DNA of 64,000 nt from Dechloromonas aromatica (nom. nud.) (GTDB lineage: Bacteria > Pseudomonadota > Gammaproteobacteria > Burkholderiales > Rhodocyclaceae): NCBI GenBank assembly GCA_017848965.1, contig JAFIHA010000048.1:1-64000 (forward strand), written 5' to 3'. Position 1 is the first letter of the stretch. Each line of letters begins with the position of its first letter. Both the position numbers and the translations under genes were made by a program. The notes beneath the pieces were generated by a model. The model ran no database searches and was not told where the DNA came from. It saw only the letters and a list, made by a program, of their open reading frames with translations. Positions 17,247 to 27,753 of the stretch are shown here, in pieces.

Positions 17247-18032
17247 TCATGGCTCCCAATGTTCGACCGGAATCTTTCTACCCAGCAGGCGCTCGACCGT
17301 CGCCTCGACCTGCAAGGGCGCACCGCTGGTCAGCAGGTTCAGGTGGCCGGCGCCGCCGCCGATCAGCCCCTGGCCGGCGAGCAGGCGTTCGAGCTGGCGG
17401 GCGACCGCCTCGCCGGTGTCGAGCAGGTCGACGCCGGGCGGCAGACGGCGGGCAATCGCCGCCGCCACCCAGGGGTAATGCGTGCAGCCGAGGACGACGA
17501 CGTCAGCGTCGGCGGCGGCGAGCGGCGGTACGAAACGCTCGAGCAAGGCCTCGACCTCGACGCTGTCGGCGCCGTGCATTTCGATCGCGTCGGCCAGCCC
17601 GGGGCAGGCCTGCGGCAGCACCCGGAGATGGCTGGCGTGACTCGCGCACAGGCGCTGGAAACGCTCGCTGGCCAGCGTCCGCGTCGTCGCCAGGACGCCG
17701 ACGACGCCGCTGCGGCTGAGCGCGGCGGCAGGCTTGACGCCGGGTTCGAGGGCGACCACGGGCAGCGGCGTCGCCGCCCGGATCGCTTCGGCGGCGGCGG
17801 CGGTCGCCGTGTTGCAGGCGATCACCAGCGCCTTGGCGCCGCGCCCGGCGAGCGCCGCGGCGATGCGCACGCCGCGCTCGCGCAGGAAGGATTCCGGCTT
17901 GTCGCCGTAGGGCAGGAAACGGGTATCGGCGAAGTAGCAGTAATCCTCGTGCGGCAGCCGGGCGCGCAGGGCGCGCAGTACGGTCAGGCCGCCGAGCCCG
18001 GAATCGAAGACGGCGATGGGTCGGGAATTCAC
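17247..18032 (-). CDS. murI: Glutamate racemase
   Basis: A 261-residue racemase that makes D-glutamate for peptidoglycan. Both catalytic cysteines are visible, in ACNTATAAA and in GCTHYPWV, together with the N-terminal IAVFDSGLGGLTVLRAL and FADTRFLPYG. The start is taken as the GTG at 18032, which puts the conserved FDSG motif in its usual place close to the N-terminus; an upstream ATG would add 35 unlikely residues that overlap corA. Cytoplasmic. It lies between corA and the CoA-transferase on the same strand. Confidence 0.93.
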   Translation of the reverse strand: MNSRPIAVFDSGLGGLTVLRALRARLPHEDYCYFADTRFLPYGDKPESFLRERGVRIAAALAGRGAKALVIACNTATAAAAEAIRAATPLPVVALEPGVKPAAALSRSGVVGVLATTRTLASERFQRLCASHASHLRVLPQACPGLADAIEMHGADSVEVEALLERFVPPLAAADADVVVLGCTHYPWVAAAIARRLPPGVDLLDTGEAVARQLERLLAGQGLIGGGAGHLNLLTSGAPLQVEATVERLLGRKIPVEHWEP

Positions 18033-18046
18033 GTCGTGGCGAGGGC

Positions 18047-19015
18047 CTAGAGCCAACCGGCGCGCTTGAAGCGTCGGTAGAGGATGAGGCAGGTCGAGAC
18101 GATCAGCGTCAGCGCCGCCGGATAGCCGTATTCCCACTGCAGTTCGGGCATCTGCGCGAAGTTCATGCCCCAGATCCCGGCGAAGGCGGTGGCGATGGCG
18201 AAGATCCCGGCCCAGGCGGCCAGCCGCTTGCTGACTTCGCTGTCCTCGATCGCCACCATCGACAGGTTGACCTGGATCGCCGTGCCGATGGTTTCGCGGA
18301 TCGTATCGACCGAGGCGTCAATGCGCAGCAAGTGGTCATAGACGTCGCGGAAATACTCGCGGTTGGCGCTGCACAGCGCCGGCCCGCGGTTACTGGCGAG
18401 CTTGCCGGCGACTTCCATGAGCGGCGCGACGACGTGCTTGAGCTGCATCACCTGCCGCTTCAGCTCGTAGAGCCGCTCGATGTTGGCGCGCGCCGTGCCG
18501 CGGTCGAAGATACGGTCCTCGATACTCTCCAGTTCCGATTCGAGGCGGTCGACAACCGGGAAATAGCGGTCGACGACGGCGTCCATCAACGCGTAGAGGA
18601 CAAAACCCGAGCCGTGCTGCAGAAGATGCGGTTCGCGCTCGCAACGCGCGCGCACGCCGAGGAAATCCTGCTGGCTGCGGTTGCGCACCGAAAGCACGTA
18701 ATTGGGGCCGACGAAGACATTGACCTCGCCGAGCCGGTAGCCCTCGTCCACATCCGGCTCGATCAGGTGCATGACGGCGAATATCGAATCGCCGTAGTCC
18801 TCGACCTTCGGCCGCTGGTGGCCCTTGCGCGCGTCCTCGACGGCCAGTTCGTGCAGGTGGAACTCCTCCTGCATGATGTCCAGCTCCTCCGTCGTCGCAT
18901 CGCGCAAGGCGACCCAGACGAAACAACCGGGCCGTTCCAGGTAGTCGCTGATTTCCTCGACGGCGATCTCGTTGAGCCGGGTCCCGTTCTCGTAGGCCAC
19001 GCAATTGATCAGCAC
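18047..19015 (-). CDS. corA: CorA-family magnesium/cobalt transporter
   Basis: A 322-residue divalent cation channel. The long cytoplasmic domain ends in two C-terminal helices, with the diagnostic GMNF motif at the end of TM1 (IWGMNFAQMPEL) and TM2 ALTLIVSTCLILYRRF. The start is placed at the GTG at 19015 because AGGA lies about 7 bp upstream; the ATG further upstream would read through the idh terminator region. It forms a homopentamer in the inner membrane for Mg2+ uptake. It is followed 14 bp later by murI. Confidence 0.93.
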   Translation of the reverse strand: MLINCVAYENGTRLNEIAVEEISDYLERPGCFVWVALRDATTEELDIMQEEFHLHELAVEDARKGHQRPKVEDYGDSIFAVMHLIEPDVDEGYRLGEVNVFVGPNYVLSVRNRSQQDFLGVRARCEREPHLLQHGSGFVLYALMDAVVDRYFPVVDRLESELESIEDRIFDRGTARANIERLYELKRQVMQLKHVVAPLMEVAGKLASNRGPALCSANREYFRDVYDHLLRIDASVDTIRETIGTAIQVNLSMVAIEDSEVSKRLAAWAGIFAIATAFAGIWGMNFAQMPELQWEYGYPAALTLIVSTCLILYRRFKRAGWL

Positions 19016-19048
19016 GGTCGCATCCTGTTCCTGTCTCCTGAAAGGCAG

Positions 19049-19068
19049 AAGCCCCCTTGCGGGGGCTT
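19049..19068 (-). terminator. Terminator after icd
   Basis: A perfect 8-bp stem (AAGCCCCC / GGGGGCTT) with a GCAA loop on the minus strand is followed by CTGCCTTTC. It separates icd from corA. Confidence 0.75.
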
Positions 19069-19091
19069 GCCGGGGCAAGCGCGGCTGGCGC

Positions 19092-20333
19092 TCACATCCG
19101 CTCGATCATCGCGTCGCCGAACTCCGAGCAGGAAATCTCGTTGGCGCCGACCATCAGGCGGGCGAAATCGTAGGTCACCTGCTGGTCGCCGATCGCCGCT
19201 TCCATGCCCTTGATGACGAGGTCGGCGGCTTCCTTCCAGCCCATATGGCGCAGCATCATCTCGGCCGAGAGGATCAGCGAGCCGGGATTGACCTTGTCCA
19301 GCCCGGCGTACTTCGGCGCCGTGCCGTGCGTCGCCTCGAAGCAGGCGTACTGGTCCGAGATGTTGGCGCCCGGCGCGATGCCGATGCCGCCGACCTGCGC
19401 CGCCAGCGCGTCGGAAATGTAGTCGCCGTTCAGGTTGGTAGTGGCGATCACGTCGTATTCCGCCGGCCGCAGCAGGATCTGCTGCAGGAAGGCATCGGCG
19501 ATCGCGTCCTTGATCGTGATCTCGCGCCCGGTATGCGGGTTGCGCACGCGGCACCACGGCCCGCCGTCGATCGGCTCGGCGCCGAAGTCGTCCTTCGCCA
19601 CCTGGTAGCAGGTATCGCGGAACAGGCCCTCGGTGAACTTCATGATGTTGCCCTTGTGCACGATGGTCACCGACTTGCGGTCGTTGTCGATGGCGTACTG
19701 GATCGCCGCCTTGACCAGGCGCGCCGTACCTTCGATGGAGACCGGCTTGATGCCGATGCCCGAGCTTTCCGGGAAGCGGATCTTGCGCACGCCCATTTCC
19801 TGCTGCAGGAAGTCGACGACCTTTTTGACGCCTTCCGAACCGGCGGCCCACTCGATGCCGGCGTAGATGTCCTCGGTGTTCTCGCGGAAGATGACCATGT
19901 CGACCAGCTCCGGGTTCTTCAGCGGGCTGGGCACGCCCTTGAAGTAGCGCACCGGCCGCACGCACTGGTAGAGATCGAGTTCCTGGCGCAGGGCGACGTT
20001 GAGCGAACGGATGCCGCCGCCGACCGGCGTCGTCATCGGCCCCTTGATCGACACCGAGTATTCCTTCAGGGCGTCGAAGGTTTCCTTGGGCAGCCATTCG
20101 TCCGGCCCGTAGATGCGCGTCGACTTCTCGCCGGCGTAAACCTCCATCCAGTGGATCTTGCGGCTTCCGCCGTAGGCTTTCTCAACGGCAGCGTCGATCA
20201 CCTTGATCATCACCGGCGTGATGTCGATGCCGATGCCGTCGCCTTCGATGAAGGGAATGATCGGATTGGGCGGGACCGGCTGCCCCGGAACGATTTTCGC
20301 ACCGCCTTGCGGAACCTGGATGTGAGATGTCAT
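19092..20333 (-). CDS. icd: NADP-dependent isocitrate dehydrogenase, homodimeric type
   Basis: A 413-residue enzyme that oxidises isocitrate to 2-oxoglutarate with NADP+ in the TCA cycle. The isocitrate-binding segment with the regulatory serine is [19 protein letters not shown] (the Ser is the AceK target in E. coli). Other landmarks are [34 protein letters not shown] and [15 protein letters not shown] precedes the ATG. The length matches E. coli Icd. A second, unrelated NADP-IDH gene lies immediately upstream on the same strand, and aceK is nearby, so flux at the glyoxylate branch point is probably set by AceK acting on this enzyme. Confidence 0.97.
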   Translation of the reverse strand: MTSHIQVPQGGAKIVPGQPVPPNPIIPFIEGDGIGIDITPVMIKVIDAAVEKAYGGSRKIHWMEVYAGEKSTRIYGPDEWLPKETFDALKEYSVSIKGPMTTPVGGGIRSLNVALRQELDLYQCVRPVRYFKGVPSPLKNPELVDMVIFRENTEDIYAGIEWAAGSEGVKKVVDFLQQEMGVRKIRFPESSGIGIKPVSIEGTARLVKAAIQYAIDNDRKSVTIVHKGNIMKFTEGLFRDTCYQVAKDDFGAEPIDGGPWCRVRNPHTGREITIKDAIADAFLQQILLRPAEYDVIATTNLNGDYISDALAAQVGGIGIAPGANISDQYACFEATHGTAPKYAGLDKVNPGSLILSAEMMLRHMGWKEAADLVIKGMEAAIGDQQVTYDFARLMVGANEISCSEFGDAMIERM

Positions 20334-20475
20334 GGCTACTCCTCTATGGGTATTCGGGCGACGGAGGCCGCGGCCTCCGGGCGGCCCGGCCGCATGTCTC
20401 CCTGGGGCCGGTCGGCGAATTATGAAACAAATCGCCAGCCTTGGCAGCTATTGGCAAACTTCAGCAAGGTTAACG

Positions 20476-20504
20476 AAAAAGGCCTCCACCCAAGTGGAGG
20501 CCTT
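20476..20504 (-). terminator. Terminator after the monomeric IDH gene
   Basis: A perfect 11-bp stem (AAGGCCTCCAC / GTGGAGGCCTT) is followed on the minus strand by a T run. It lies about 30 bp past the stop at 20536. Confidence 0.93.
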
Positions 20505-20535
20505 GCCGGCTTGTTGCCCGACGATGTCGGAACGA

Positions 20536-22773
20536 TCAGGCACGCATCGTCTTGAGCGCGGCGTTGAAGGTCGGGCTCGGACGCATCACCGCCTTGCACT
20601 TGTCGGCGTCGGCCTTGTAGTAGCCGCCGATATCGGCCGGTTTGCCCTGCACCGAGGCGAACTCGGCGACGATGGTCGCTTCGCTGTCGGTCAGCGTCTT
20701 GGCCAGCTTGGCGAAGTGCGCGGCCAGTTCGGCGTCTTCCTTCTGCGCCGCGAGTTCCTGCGCCCAGTACATGGCGAGATAGAACTGCGAACCGCGGTTG
20801 TCGAGTTCGCCGGTCTTCGGCGACGGCGACTTGCGGTTGTCGAGGAGCTTGCCGGTAGCGGCGTCGAGCGTCTTCGCCAGCAGCTTGGCGCGGGCGTTGC
20901 CTTCCTTGATGCCGAGTTCTTCCAGCGATACGGCCAGGGCCAGGAACTCACCGAGCGAATCCCAGCGCAGGTGGTTTTCCTGCGTCAGTTGCTGGACGTG
21001 CTTCGGTGCCGAACCGCCGGCACCGGTCTCGTACATGCCGCCGCCGTTCATCAGCGGGACGATCGACAGCATCTTGGCCGAGGTGCCGAGTTCCATGATC
21101 GGGAACAGGTCGGTCAGGTAGTCGCGCAGGATGTTGCCCGTGACCGAAATCGTGTCCAGGCCGCGGGCGACGCGCTCGAGCGTGTAACGCATGGCGCGCA
21201 CCTGGCTCATGACGTGGATTTCCAGGCCGCTGGTGTCGTGATCCTTGAGGTAGACATTGACCTTCTTGATCAGCTCGGCTTCGTGCGGACGGTAGGGGTC
21301 GAGCCAGAAGACGGCCGGCATGCCGGAGTTGCGGGCGCGGGTGACGGCGAGCTTGACCCAGTCGCGGATCGGCGCGTCCTTGACCTGGCACATGCGCCAG
21401 ATGTCGCCGGCTTCGACGTTCTGCGTCAGCAGGACTTCGCCGCTGTCGATATCGACGATGTTGGCGATGCCGTCCTCGGCGATTTCAAAGGTCTTGTCGT
21501 GCGAACCGTATTCTTCGGCCTGCTGGGCCATCAGGCCGACGTTCGGCACGGTGCCCATGGTGCGCGGATCGAAGTTGCCGTGCCACTTCATGAAATTGAT
21601 CATTTCCTGATAGATGCGGGCGAAAGTCGATTCCGGCATCACGCACTTGCTGTCGTACTGCTTGCCGTCGGCGCCCCACATCTTGCCGCCGGCACGCATC
21701 ATCGCCGGCATCGACGCATCGACGATGATGTCGTTCGGCGAATGGAAATTGGTGATGCCCTTGGCCGAATCGACCATGGCCAGACGCGGACGATGTTCCT
21801 GGCAGGCGTGCAGGTCGCGGATGATCTCGTCGCGCTTCGATTCTGGCAACTGCTTGATCTTCTCGTAGAGGTCGACCATACCGTTGTTGACGTTGATGCC
21901 CAGCTCGTCGAAGGTCTTGGCGTGCTTCTCGAAGGCTTCCTTGTAGTAGATCTTGACGCAGTGGCCGAAGACGATGGGGTGCGAGACCTTCATCATCGTC
22001 GCCTTGACGTGCAGCGAGAACAGGATGCCGGCCTGGCGGCAGTCTTCCAGCTCCTGCTCGTAGAAGTCGCAGAGCGCCTTCTTGCTCATGAACATGGAGT
22101 CGATGATCTCGCCTTCGAGCAGCTTCACTTCCGGTTTCAGGACGCTGACCTTGCCGCCCTTGGCGATCAGCTCCATGCGCACGCGGCGGGGCTTGTCGAG
22201 GGTCAGCGACTTTTCGCCGTGATAGAAGTCGCCGCCGTGCATGTGCGAGACATGGGTCTGCGACCACTGCTTCCACTCGCCCATCGAATGCGGGTGCTTC
22301 TTGGCGTAGTTCTTGACGGCGGCCGGCGCGCGGCGGTCGGAGTTACCTTCGCGCAGCACCGGATTGACGGCGGAACCGAGGCACTTGTTGTAGCGCAGGC
22401 GGATCGCCTTTTCCTCGTCGCTGGCCGGATTTTCCGGGAAATCGGGCAGGGCGTAGCCCTTTTCCTGAAGTTCCTTGATGCAAGCCTTCAACTGGGCAAC
22501 CGACGCCGAGATGTTGGGCAGCTTGATGATGTTGGTTTCGGGCTCGAGACACTTCTTGCCGAGTTCGCCGAGGGTGTTCGGCAAACGTTGCGCTTCCGTC
22601 AGGTATTCGGGAAATTCGGCGATGACGCGGGCCGATACCGAAATGTCGGCCTTCTCGATGGCGATCCCGGCGGGCGCCGTGAACGTGCGGATAACCGGCA
22701 GGAAGGCGCACGTTGCCAACAGCGGCGCCTCGTCGGTAAGCGTATAGATGATCTTGGATTCCTCTGCAGACAT
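20536..22773 (-). CDS. NADP-dependent isocitrate dehydrogenase, monomeric type
   Basis: A 745-residue enzyme catalysing the same reaction as Icd but belonging to the unrelated monomeric IDH family (usual length about 740). Landmarks are [20 protein letters not shown] near the start, [53 protein letters not shown] and [16 protein letters not shown]. The start is set at the ATG of MSAEESK (22773), with AAGGGG upstream; an in-frame codon 11 residues earlier is less likely. AceK is not known to phosphorylate this form, so it could give an AceK-independent route to NADPH. It has its own terminator and is divergent from aceK. Confidence 0.97.
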   Translation of the reverse strand: MSAEESKIIYTLTDEAPLLATCAFLPVIRTFTAPAGIAIEKADISVSARVIAEFPEYLTEAQRLPNTLGELGKKCLEPETNIIKLPNISASVAQLKACIKELQEKGYALPDFPENPASDEEKAIRLRYNKCLGSAVNPVLREGNSDRRAPAAVKNYAKKHPHSMGEWKQWSQTHVSHMHGGDFYHGEKSLTLDKPRRVRMELIAKGGKVSVLKPEVKLLEGEIIDSMFMSKKALCDFYEQELEDCRQAGILFSLHVKATMMKVSHPIVFGHCVKIYYKEAFEKHAKTFDELGINVNNGMVDLYEKIKQLPESKRDEIIRDLHACQEHRPRLAMVDSAKGITNFHSPNDIIVDASMPAMMRAGGKMWGADGKQYDSKCVMPESTFARIYQEMINFMKWHGNFDPRTMGTVPNVGLMAQQAEEYGSHDKTFEIAEDGIANIVDIDSGEVLLTQNVEAGDIWRMCQVKDAPIRDWVKLAVTRARNSGMPAVFWLDPYRPHEAELIKKVNVYLKDHDTSGLEIHVMSQVRAMRYTLERVARGLDTISVTGNILRDYLTDLFPIMELGTSAKMLSIVPLMNGGGMYETGAGGSAPKHVQQLTQENHLRWDSLGEFLALAVSLEELGIKEGNARAKLLAKTLDAATGKLLDNRKSPSPKTGELDNRGSQFYLAMYWAQELAAQKEDAELAAHFAKLAKTLTDSEATIVAEFASVQGKPADIGGYYKADADKCKAVMRPSPTFNAALKTMRA

Positions 22774-22976
22774 GCTAACTAACCCCTTTGCGATGGCTTT
22801 TATCAATATGCGGGTGAAGCTTAGCTCGACACCCTTGCGCAGTGCTTACGAAACCCTGGGAGTATCCGCAACGCCAGCCGATCGGTCAACCGGTGAAACT
22901 GCATTTCATATTGCGCAGCGGGCAGCGGCAATCGATGCCGATGCTAGAATCGACCGCACTTCCGGGGGAATGGACG

Positions 22977-24758
22977 ATGAAGATTTCGGTCGGTCTTTAC
23001 GGCACCAACGCGCACCAGATTGCGCTCGCGCTGATCCAGGGCTTCAACCGGCACTATTCGCTGTTCCGCCAAACCTGCCACGAAGCCAAGACGCGTTTCG
23101 AACAAGGCGACTGGCTCGGAGTGCACCGCGCGGTCAAGGAACGCATCCGCTTCTACGACGACCGCGTCGACGAATGCGTCGATCGCCTACGCAGCGAGTT
23201 CGACGCGCGCAACATCGACGACAGCGTCTGGCAGCAGGTCAAGCTGCTCTACATCGGCCTGCTGCTCAACCACAAGCAGCCGGAGCTGGCGGAAACCTTC
23301 TTCAATTCGGTGACCACCAAGATTCTCGACCGGACCTATTTTCACAACGATTTCCTGTTCGTCCGGCCGACCATCTCGACGGAAAACCTGGAAGCCGATA
23401 GCGATCCGATCTACCGCAGCTATTACGCCAAGGCCAACGGCCTGCGCGGCGCGATCCGCGAGATCGTCGAGGATTTCGGCTGGCAGCGCCCGTTCGCCGA
23501 CCTCGAACGCGACGTCGACTACGTCTACCACAGCATCCGCCGCTACCTGAAGGAGATGCCGCGGCGCGAGGTCAACTTCCAGATCCAGGTGCTCGGTTCG
23601 GCCTTCTACCGCAACAAGGCGGCCTACATCATCGGCAAGGCGGTCAACGGCGCGCTTGAATACCCTTTCGCCATTCCCGTGCTGCATGACGCTGAAGGAC
23701 ACCTCTACCTCGACACCGTGCTGCTCGACGCCTGGCGTATCGGCTTGCTGTTTTCGCTGTCGCGCGCCTATTTCATGGTCGACATGGAAGTGCCGTCAGG
23801 CTACGTGCAGTTCCTGCGCTCGATCATGCCGAACAAGCCGCGCTCCGAAATCTACGTCATGCTCGGCCTCGGCAAGCAGGGCAAGACGATGTTCTTCCGC
23901 GACTTCATCTATCACCTGCATCACTCGGAAGACGAATTCATCATGGCGCCCGGCATCCGTGGCCTGGTCATGCTGGTGTTCACGCTGCCCTCCTTCCCCT
24001 ACGTGTTCAAGATCATCAAGGACATCTTCGGCAGTTCCAAGGAGATGGACCAGGCGACGGTCAAGAAGAAATTTCTGATGGTCAAGCAGGTCGACCGCGT
24101 CGGCCGGATGGCCGACACGCTGGAATTCTCCAACGTGATGTTCCCGCTCAAGCGCTTCGACGACGAGGTGATGGACGAACTACGCCGGCTCGCCCCGTCG
24201 AAGTTCGAAATCGACGGCGAACAACTGATCATCAAGCACCTCTACATCGAACGCCGGATGGAGCCGCTCAACATCCACCTCGAACGGATGGACAAGTCGA
24301 ACAACCTGGCCGGCCTGGAGCACGCGATCACCGAATACGGCAGCGCGATCCGCGAGCTGGCGCAGGCCAACATCTTCCCCGGCGACATGCTGTGGAAGAA
24401 CTTCGGCGTCACCCGCTACGGCCGCGTCGTCTTCTACGATTACGACGAGATCGACTACATGACCGACATCAACTTCCGCCAGATCCCGCCGGCGCCGGAC
24501 TTCGAAACCGAGATGTCGGGCGAGGTCTGGTACCCGGTCCACCGCGGCGATGTCTTTCCCGAGGAATTCGCCACCTTCCTGCTCGGTTCGCCGCAGGTGC
24601 GCAAGCTCTTCATGAAACACCACAAAGACCTGCTGACCCCGGCCTTCTGGCAGGACGCCCAAGCCAAGATCCGGGCCGGCCACGTCGAGGATTTCTTCCC
24701 CTATCCGCAGGAGTTGCGCTTCGTCAACAGCCATCCCGGCCAGGATGAAAACACCTGA
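22977..24758 (+). CDS. aceK: Isocitrate dehydrogenase kinase/phosphatase
   Basis: A 593-residue bifunctional enzyme that phosphorylates and dephosphorylates Icd, switching carbon between the TCA cycle and the glyoxylate shunt. The kinase-like core shows the ATP loop MLGLGKQGKTMFFRDF, then KKFLMVKQVDRVGRMADT, NIFPGDMLWKNFGVTRYG and the DYDEIDYM metal-binding segment. The start is fixed at 22977 by GGGGGA just upstream; the ATG 7 bp earlier is out of frame. In E. coli the gene follows aceBA. Here it faces away from the two IDH genes and precedes pntAA, while aceB is 22 kb away. Confidence 0.97.
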   Translation: MKISVGLYGTNAHQIALALIQGFNRHYSLFRQTCHEAKTRFEQGDWLGVHRAVKERIRFYDDRVDECVDRLRSEFDARNIDDSVWQQVKLLYIGLLLNHKQPELAETFFNSVTTKILDRTYFHNDFLFVRPTISTENLEADSDPIYRSYYAKANGLRGAIREIVEDFGWQRPFADLERDVDYVYHSIRRYLKEMPRREVNFQIQVLGSAFYRNKAAYIIGKAVNGALEYPFAIPVLHDAEGHLYLDTVLLDAWRIGLLFSLSRAYFMVDMEVPSGYVQFLRSIMPNKPRSEIYVMLGLGKQGKTMFFRDFIYHLHHSEDEFIMAPGIRGLVMLVFTLPSFPYVFKIIKDIFGSSKEMDQATVKKKFLMVKQVDRVGRMADTLEFSNVMFPLKRFDDEVMDELRRLAPSKFEIDGEQLIIKHLYIERRMEPLNIHLERMDKSNNLAGLEHAITEYGSAIRELAQANIFPGDMLWKNFGVTRYGRVVFYDYDEIDYMTDINFRQIPPAPDFETEMSGEVWYPVHRGDVFPEEFATFLLGSPQVRKLFMKHHKDLLTPAFWQDAQAKIRAGHVEDFFPYPQELRFVNSHPGQDENT

Positions 24759-24790
24759 TGCCCACGCCTTTCGACAGCAACCGGTAAGTG

Positions 24791-24815
24791 ATTGCTGACC
24801 AGTCACGTCAGCAAT
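24791..24815. repeat. Inverted repeat between aceK and pntAA
   Basis: A perfect 9-bp inverted repeat ATTGCTGAC / GTCAGCAAT with a 7-base spacer. It could be a weak terminator for aceK (the following bases are only moderately T-rich) or an operator for the pnt promoter just downstream. Confidence 0.5.
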
Positions 24816-24820
24816 ACTGA

Positions 24821-24850
24821 TTGTTTCAAAATTAACAATCCACTTATCTT
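24821..24850 (+). promoter_or_regulatory. Possible sigma-70 promoter of pntAA
   Basis: TTGTTT (24821-24826), an 18-bp spacer and TATCTT (24845-24850). The region is clearly AT-rich against its surroundings. Both hexamers are imperfect. Confidence 0.4.
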
Positions 24851-24898
24851 AGCCAGGAAAAATTAACCCTCGAATGACTTTCAGGCAAGGAGATCAAA

Positions 24899-26026
24899 AT
24901 GCCGCTGACCCTGGCGGTTGCCCGTGAACGCAGCGACGGCGAAAGCCGCACCGCGCTCGTTCCCGAGACAGCCAAGAAGTTCGCCGCACTTGGCGCCCGC
25001 CTCCGCATGGAGCAGAGTGCCGGCGTGCAAAGCCACTTCCTCGACCCCGATTACGTCGGTGTGGACTTCATGCCCAGCCTCGAAGCCACCTACGCCGCCG
25101 CCGAACTGATCCTGCGCGTGACGCCGCCATCGCTGGCTGAAATTGCGGCAATGCCGGAAGGCGCGGTGCTGATCGGGCTGTTGAAGCCGTATGAATCGAA
25201 GGAAAGGCTGGCGGCCCTCAACGCCCGCAAGATCACCGCCTTCTCGCTCGAACTGCTGCCGCGCATCTCGCGAGCCCAGAGCATGGACGCGCTGTCCAGC
25301 CAGGGCGCCTGTGCCGGCTACCAGTGCGGGCTGATCGCCGCCGCCCGCTGCACCAAGTTCTTCCCAATGCTGACCACCGCCGCCGGCACCATCCGCCCGG
25401 CGCGCGTGCTCGTCATCGGCGCTGGCGTCGCTGGCCTGCAGGCGATTGCCACCTGCAAGCGCCTCGGCGCCATGGTCGAAGCCTACGACGTGCGCGCCGC
25501 GGCCAAGGAGCAGATCGAATCGCTCGGCGCCAAGTTCGTCGATACCGGGGTTTCCGCCGACGGTGCCGGCGGTTACGCCCGCGAGCTGACCGCCGAAGAG
25601 AAGGCGGCGCAGGCCGAAAAGCTGGCCAAGGCGGTCGCCGCCGCCGACGTCGTGATCACGACGGCGGCGATTCCCGGCAAGAAGGCGCCGGTGATCGTCA
25701 CCCGCGACATGGTCGGGCGCATGAAGTACGGCGCCATCATCGTCGACATGGCCGCCGAATCCGGCGGCAACTGCGAGCTGACGCAGCCGGGCGAACACGT
25801 CATCGCCAACGACGTGAACATCCACGGCCCGCTCAACCTGCCGTCGCGCATGCCGACGCACGCCTCCGAGCTGTACGCCAAGAACATCTACAACTTCCTC
25901 TCGCCGTGGATCAAGGACGGCGCCCTGAACATCGACTGGAGCGACGAGGTCGTCGCCGGCACCGTGTTGTGCCGCGACGGCGCCACCGTCCATGCCACGG
26001 TCAAGCAAATCCTGGGAGACGCCTGA
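24899..26026 (+). CDS. pntAA: NAD(P) transhydrogenase subunit alpha 1
   Basis: The 375-residue NAD(H)-binding peripheral domain (dI) of proton-translocating transhydrogenase. The alanine dehydrogenase-like fold shows RVLVIGAGVAGLQAIATCKRLG, AYDVRAAAKEQIESLGAKF and the NAD-loop region DMAAESGGNCE. AAGGAG precedes the ATG. The alpha subunit is split: this gene lacks the membrane part, which the next gene supplies with a TGATG overlap. The complex uses the proton gradient to reduce NADP+ with NADH and, with the two NADP-IDHs upstream, sets the NADPH pool. Confidence 0.96.
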   Translation: MPLTLAVARERSDGESRTALVPETAKKFAALGARLRMEQSAGVQSHFLDPDYVGVDFMPSLEATYAAAELILRVTPPSLAEIAAMPEGAVLIGLLKPYESKERLAALNARKITAFSLELLPRISRAQSMDALSSQGACAGYQCGLIAAARCTKFFPMLTTAAGTIRPARVLVIGAGVAGLQAIATCKRLGAMVEAYDVRAAAKEQIESLGAKFVDTGVSADGAGGYARELTAEEKAAQAEKLAKAVAAADVVITTAAIPGKKAPVIVTRDMVGRMKYGAIIVDMAAESGGNCELTQPGEHVIANDVNIHGPLNLPSRMPTHASELYAKNIYNFLSPWIKDGALNIDWSDEVVAGTVLCRDGATVHATVKQILGDA

Positions 26027-26313
26027 TGGACGGTCTGCTCGCGTTGTACATCTTCATGCTCGCCGCCTTCACTGGCTACGAGATCATCGCCAAGGTGCCG
26101 GTGATCCTGCACACGCCGCTGATGTCGGGGTCCAACTTCGTTCACGGCGTGGTCGTCGTCGGCGCGATGATCGCGCTCGGCCACGCCGAGACGCCGCTCG
26201 AACAGGCCATCGGCTTCTTCGCCGTGGCCCTCGGCGCGGCCAACGCGGCCGGCGGCTACGTGGTCACCGAACGCATGCTCGGCATGTTCAAGAAGAAGGA
26301 GGGAACGCAATGA
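26026..26313 (+). CDS. pntAB: NAD(P) transhydrogenase subunit alpha 2
   Basis: A 95-residue membrane subunit with about three helices (LLALYIFMLAAFTGYEII, then SGSNFVHGVVVVGAM and AIGFFAVALGAANAAGGYVV). It is the membrane part of the alpha chain in organisms with a split PntA. The ATG overlaps the pntAA stop and its own stop overlaps pntB (ATGA), so all three are translationally coupled. The C-terminus FKKKEG is cytoplasmic. Confidence 0.95.
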   Translation: MDGLLALYIFMLAAFTGYEIIAKVPVILHTPLMSGSNFVHGVVVVGAMIALGHAETPLEQAIGFFAVALGAANAAGGYVVTERMLGMFKKKEGTQ

Positions 26314-27680
26314 CCGCCCCCTTCTACGTCCAGGGCGCCTGGTTCGTCGGCGCCGCGCTCTTCATCTTCGGCTTGAAGGGCATGAGTTCGCCGGCCTCGG
26401 CGCGGCGCGGCATCGTCATCGCCGGTTACGGCATGCTGATCGCCATCGCCGCCACCTTCCTCGTTCCAGGCCTGCACAACCTCGGCCTGATCGCCCTCGC
26501 CCTGGTACTCGGCGGCGGCGCCGCCTGGATTTCCGGGCAGAAGGTGAAGATGACCGACATGCCGCAGATGGTCGCCATCTACAACGGCATGGGCGGCGGC
26601 GCGGCGGCGGCGATTGCCGCCATCGAGTTCGCCCGCGGCGACGCCCACGGTCTGGTGACGACGACGCTCGCCGTGCTCGGCGCGCTGATCGGCGCCGTCT
26701 CCTTCACCGGCTCCTGCGTCGCCTGGGCCAAGCTGCAGGGCGTGCTCAGGAAGGCTTACCGCCTGCCGGCGCAGAACGCGGTCAATGTCACGCTGGCGGC
26801 GGTCGCCATCGGCCTCGGCCTGAGCATGATCGCCCTGGCGCCGGCGCAGCCGCAACTGATCATCGGCTTCTTCGTCGTCGCCCTGGTCCTTGGCCTGATC
26901 GTCACCCTGCCGATCGGCGGCGCCGACATGCCGGTGGTGATCTCGCTGTTCAACGCCTTCACCGGCCTGGCGGTCGGCTTCGAAGGTTACGTGCTCGGCA
27001 ACCCGGCCTTGATCATCGCCGGCATCGTCGTCGGCGCCGCCGGCACGCTGCTCACCCAGTTGATGGCCAAGGCAATGAACCGGCCGCTGTCGAACATCCT
27101 GTTCACGCCGATGGTCGCCTCCGGGCCCGGCGAAGCGATCAGCGGCACGATGAAGGAAGTCGGCGCGATCGACGCGGCGGCGATGATGCGCTACGCGTCC
27201 AAGGTCATCATCGTTCCCGGTTACGGCATGGCGGTAGCGCACGCCCAGCACAAGGTCTGGGAAATGACCGAGCTACTGGAAGAGGCCGGGGTCGAGGTGA
27301 AGTTCGCGATCCACCCGGTGGCCGGACGCATGCCCGGGCACATGAACGTGCTGCTGGCGGAAGCCGGCGTGCCCTACGACAAGATCTTCGACCTCGAGGA
27401 AATCAACGGCGAATTCGGCCAGGCCGACGTGGCGCTGGTGATCGGCGCCAACGACGTGGTCAATCCGAGCGCGCGTACCGACAAGGCCAGTCCGATCTAC
27501 GGCATGCCGATCCTCGACGCCGACAAAGCGCAGAACGTGATCGTCATCAAGCGCGGCAAGGGCACCGGCTATTCGGGGGTCGAAAACGCTCTCTTCTACA
27601 CCGACAACTGCCGCATGCTCTACGGCGACGCGCAACCGATGGCCGGTGAAATCATCCAGCAACTGAAATCGATGACTTGA
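26310..27680 (+). CDS. pntB: NAD(P) transhydrogenase subunit beta
   Basis: A 456-residue subunit. About eight to nine transmembrane helices (residues about 5-260) form the proton channel with pntAB. The C-terminal NADP(H)-binding domain (about 280-456) shows [39 protein letters not shown], and the loop [10 protein letters not shown] followed by [15 protein letters not shown]. The start at 26310 is dictated by overlap with pntAB. It is the last gene of the pnt operon; the next gene begins 73 bp later behind a TACAAT -10-like element at 27710-27715. Confidence 0.97.
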   Translation: MTAPFYVQGAWFVGAALFIFGLKGMSSPASARRGIVIAGYGMLIAIAATFLVPGLHNLGLIALALVLGGGAAWISGQKVKMTDMPQMVAIYNGMGGGAAAAIAAIEFARGDAHGLVTTTLAVLGALIGAVSFTGSCVAWAKLQGVLRKAYRLPAQNAVNVTLAAVAIGLGLSMIALAPAQPQLIIGFFVVALVLGLIVTLPIGGADMPVVISLFNAFTGLAVGFEGYVLGNPALIIAGIVVGAAGTLLTQLMAKAMNRPLSNILFTPMVASGPGEAISGTMKEVGAIDAAAMMRYASKVIIVPGYGMAVAHAQHKVWEMTELLEEAGVEVKFAIHPVAGRMPGHMNVLLAEAGVPYDKIFDLEEINGEFGQADVALVIGANDVVNPSARTDKASPIYGMPILDADKAQNVIVIKRGKGTGYSGVENALFYTDNCRMLYGDAQPMAGEIIQQLKSMT

Positions 27681-27753
27681 GTGCGATACCGGCGCGGCGG
27701 CAATCTCCGTACAATGCGGGGATTACCGCCGCAACCGGCATTTGGAACTCGGC

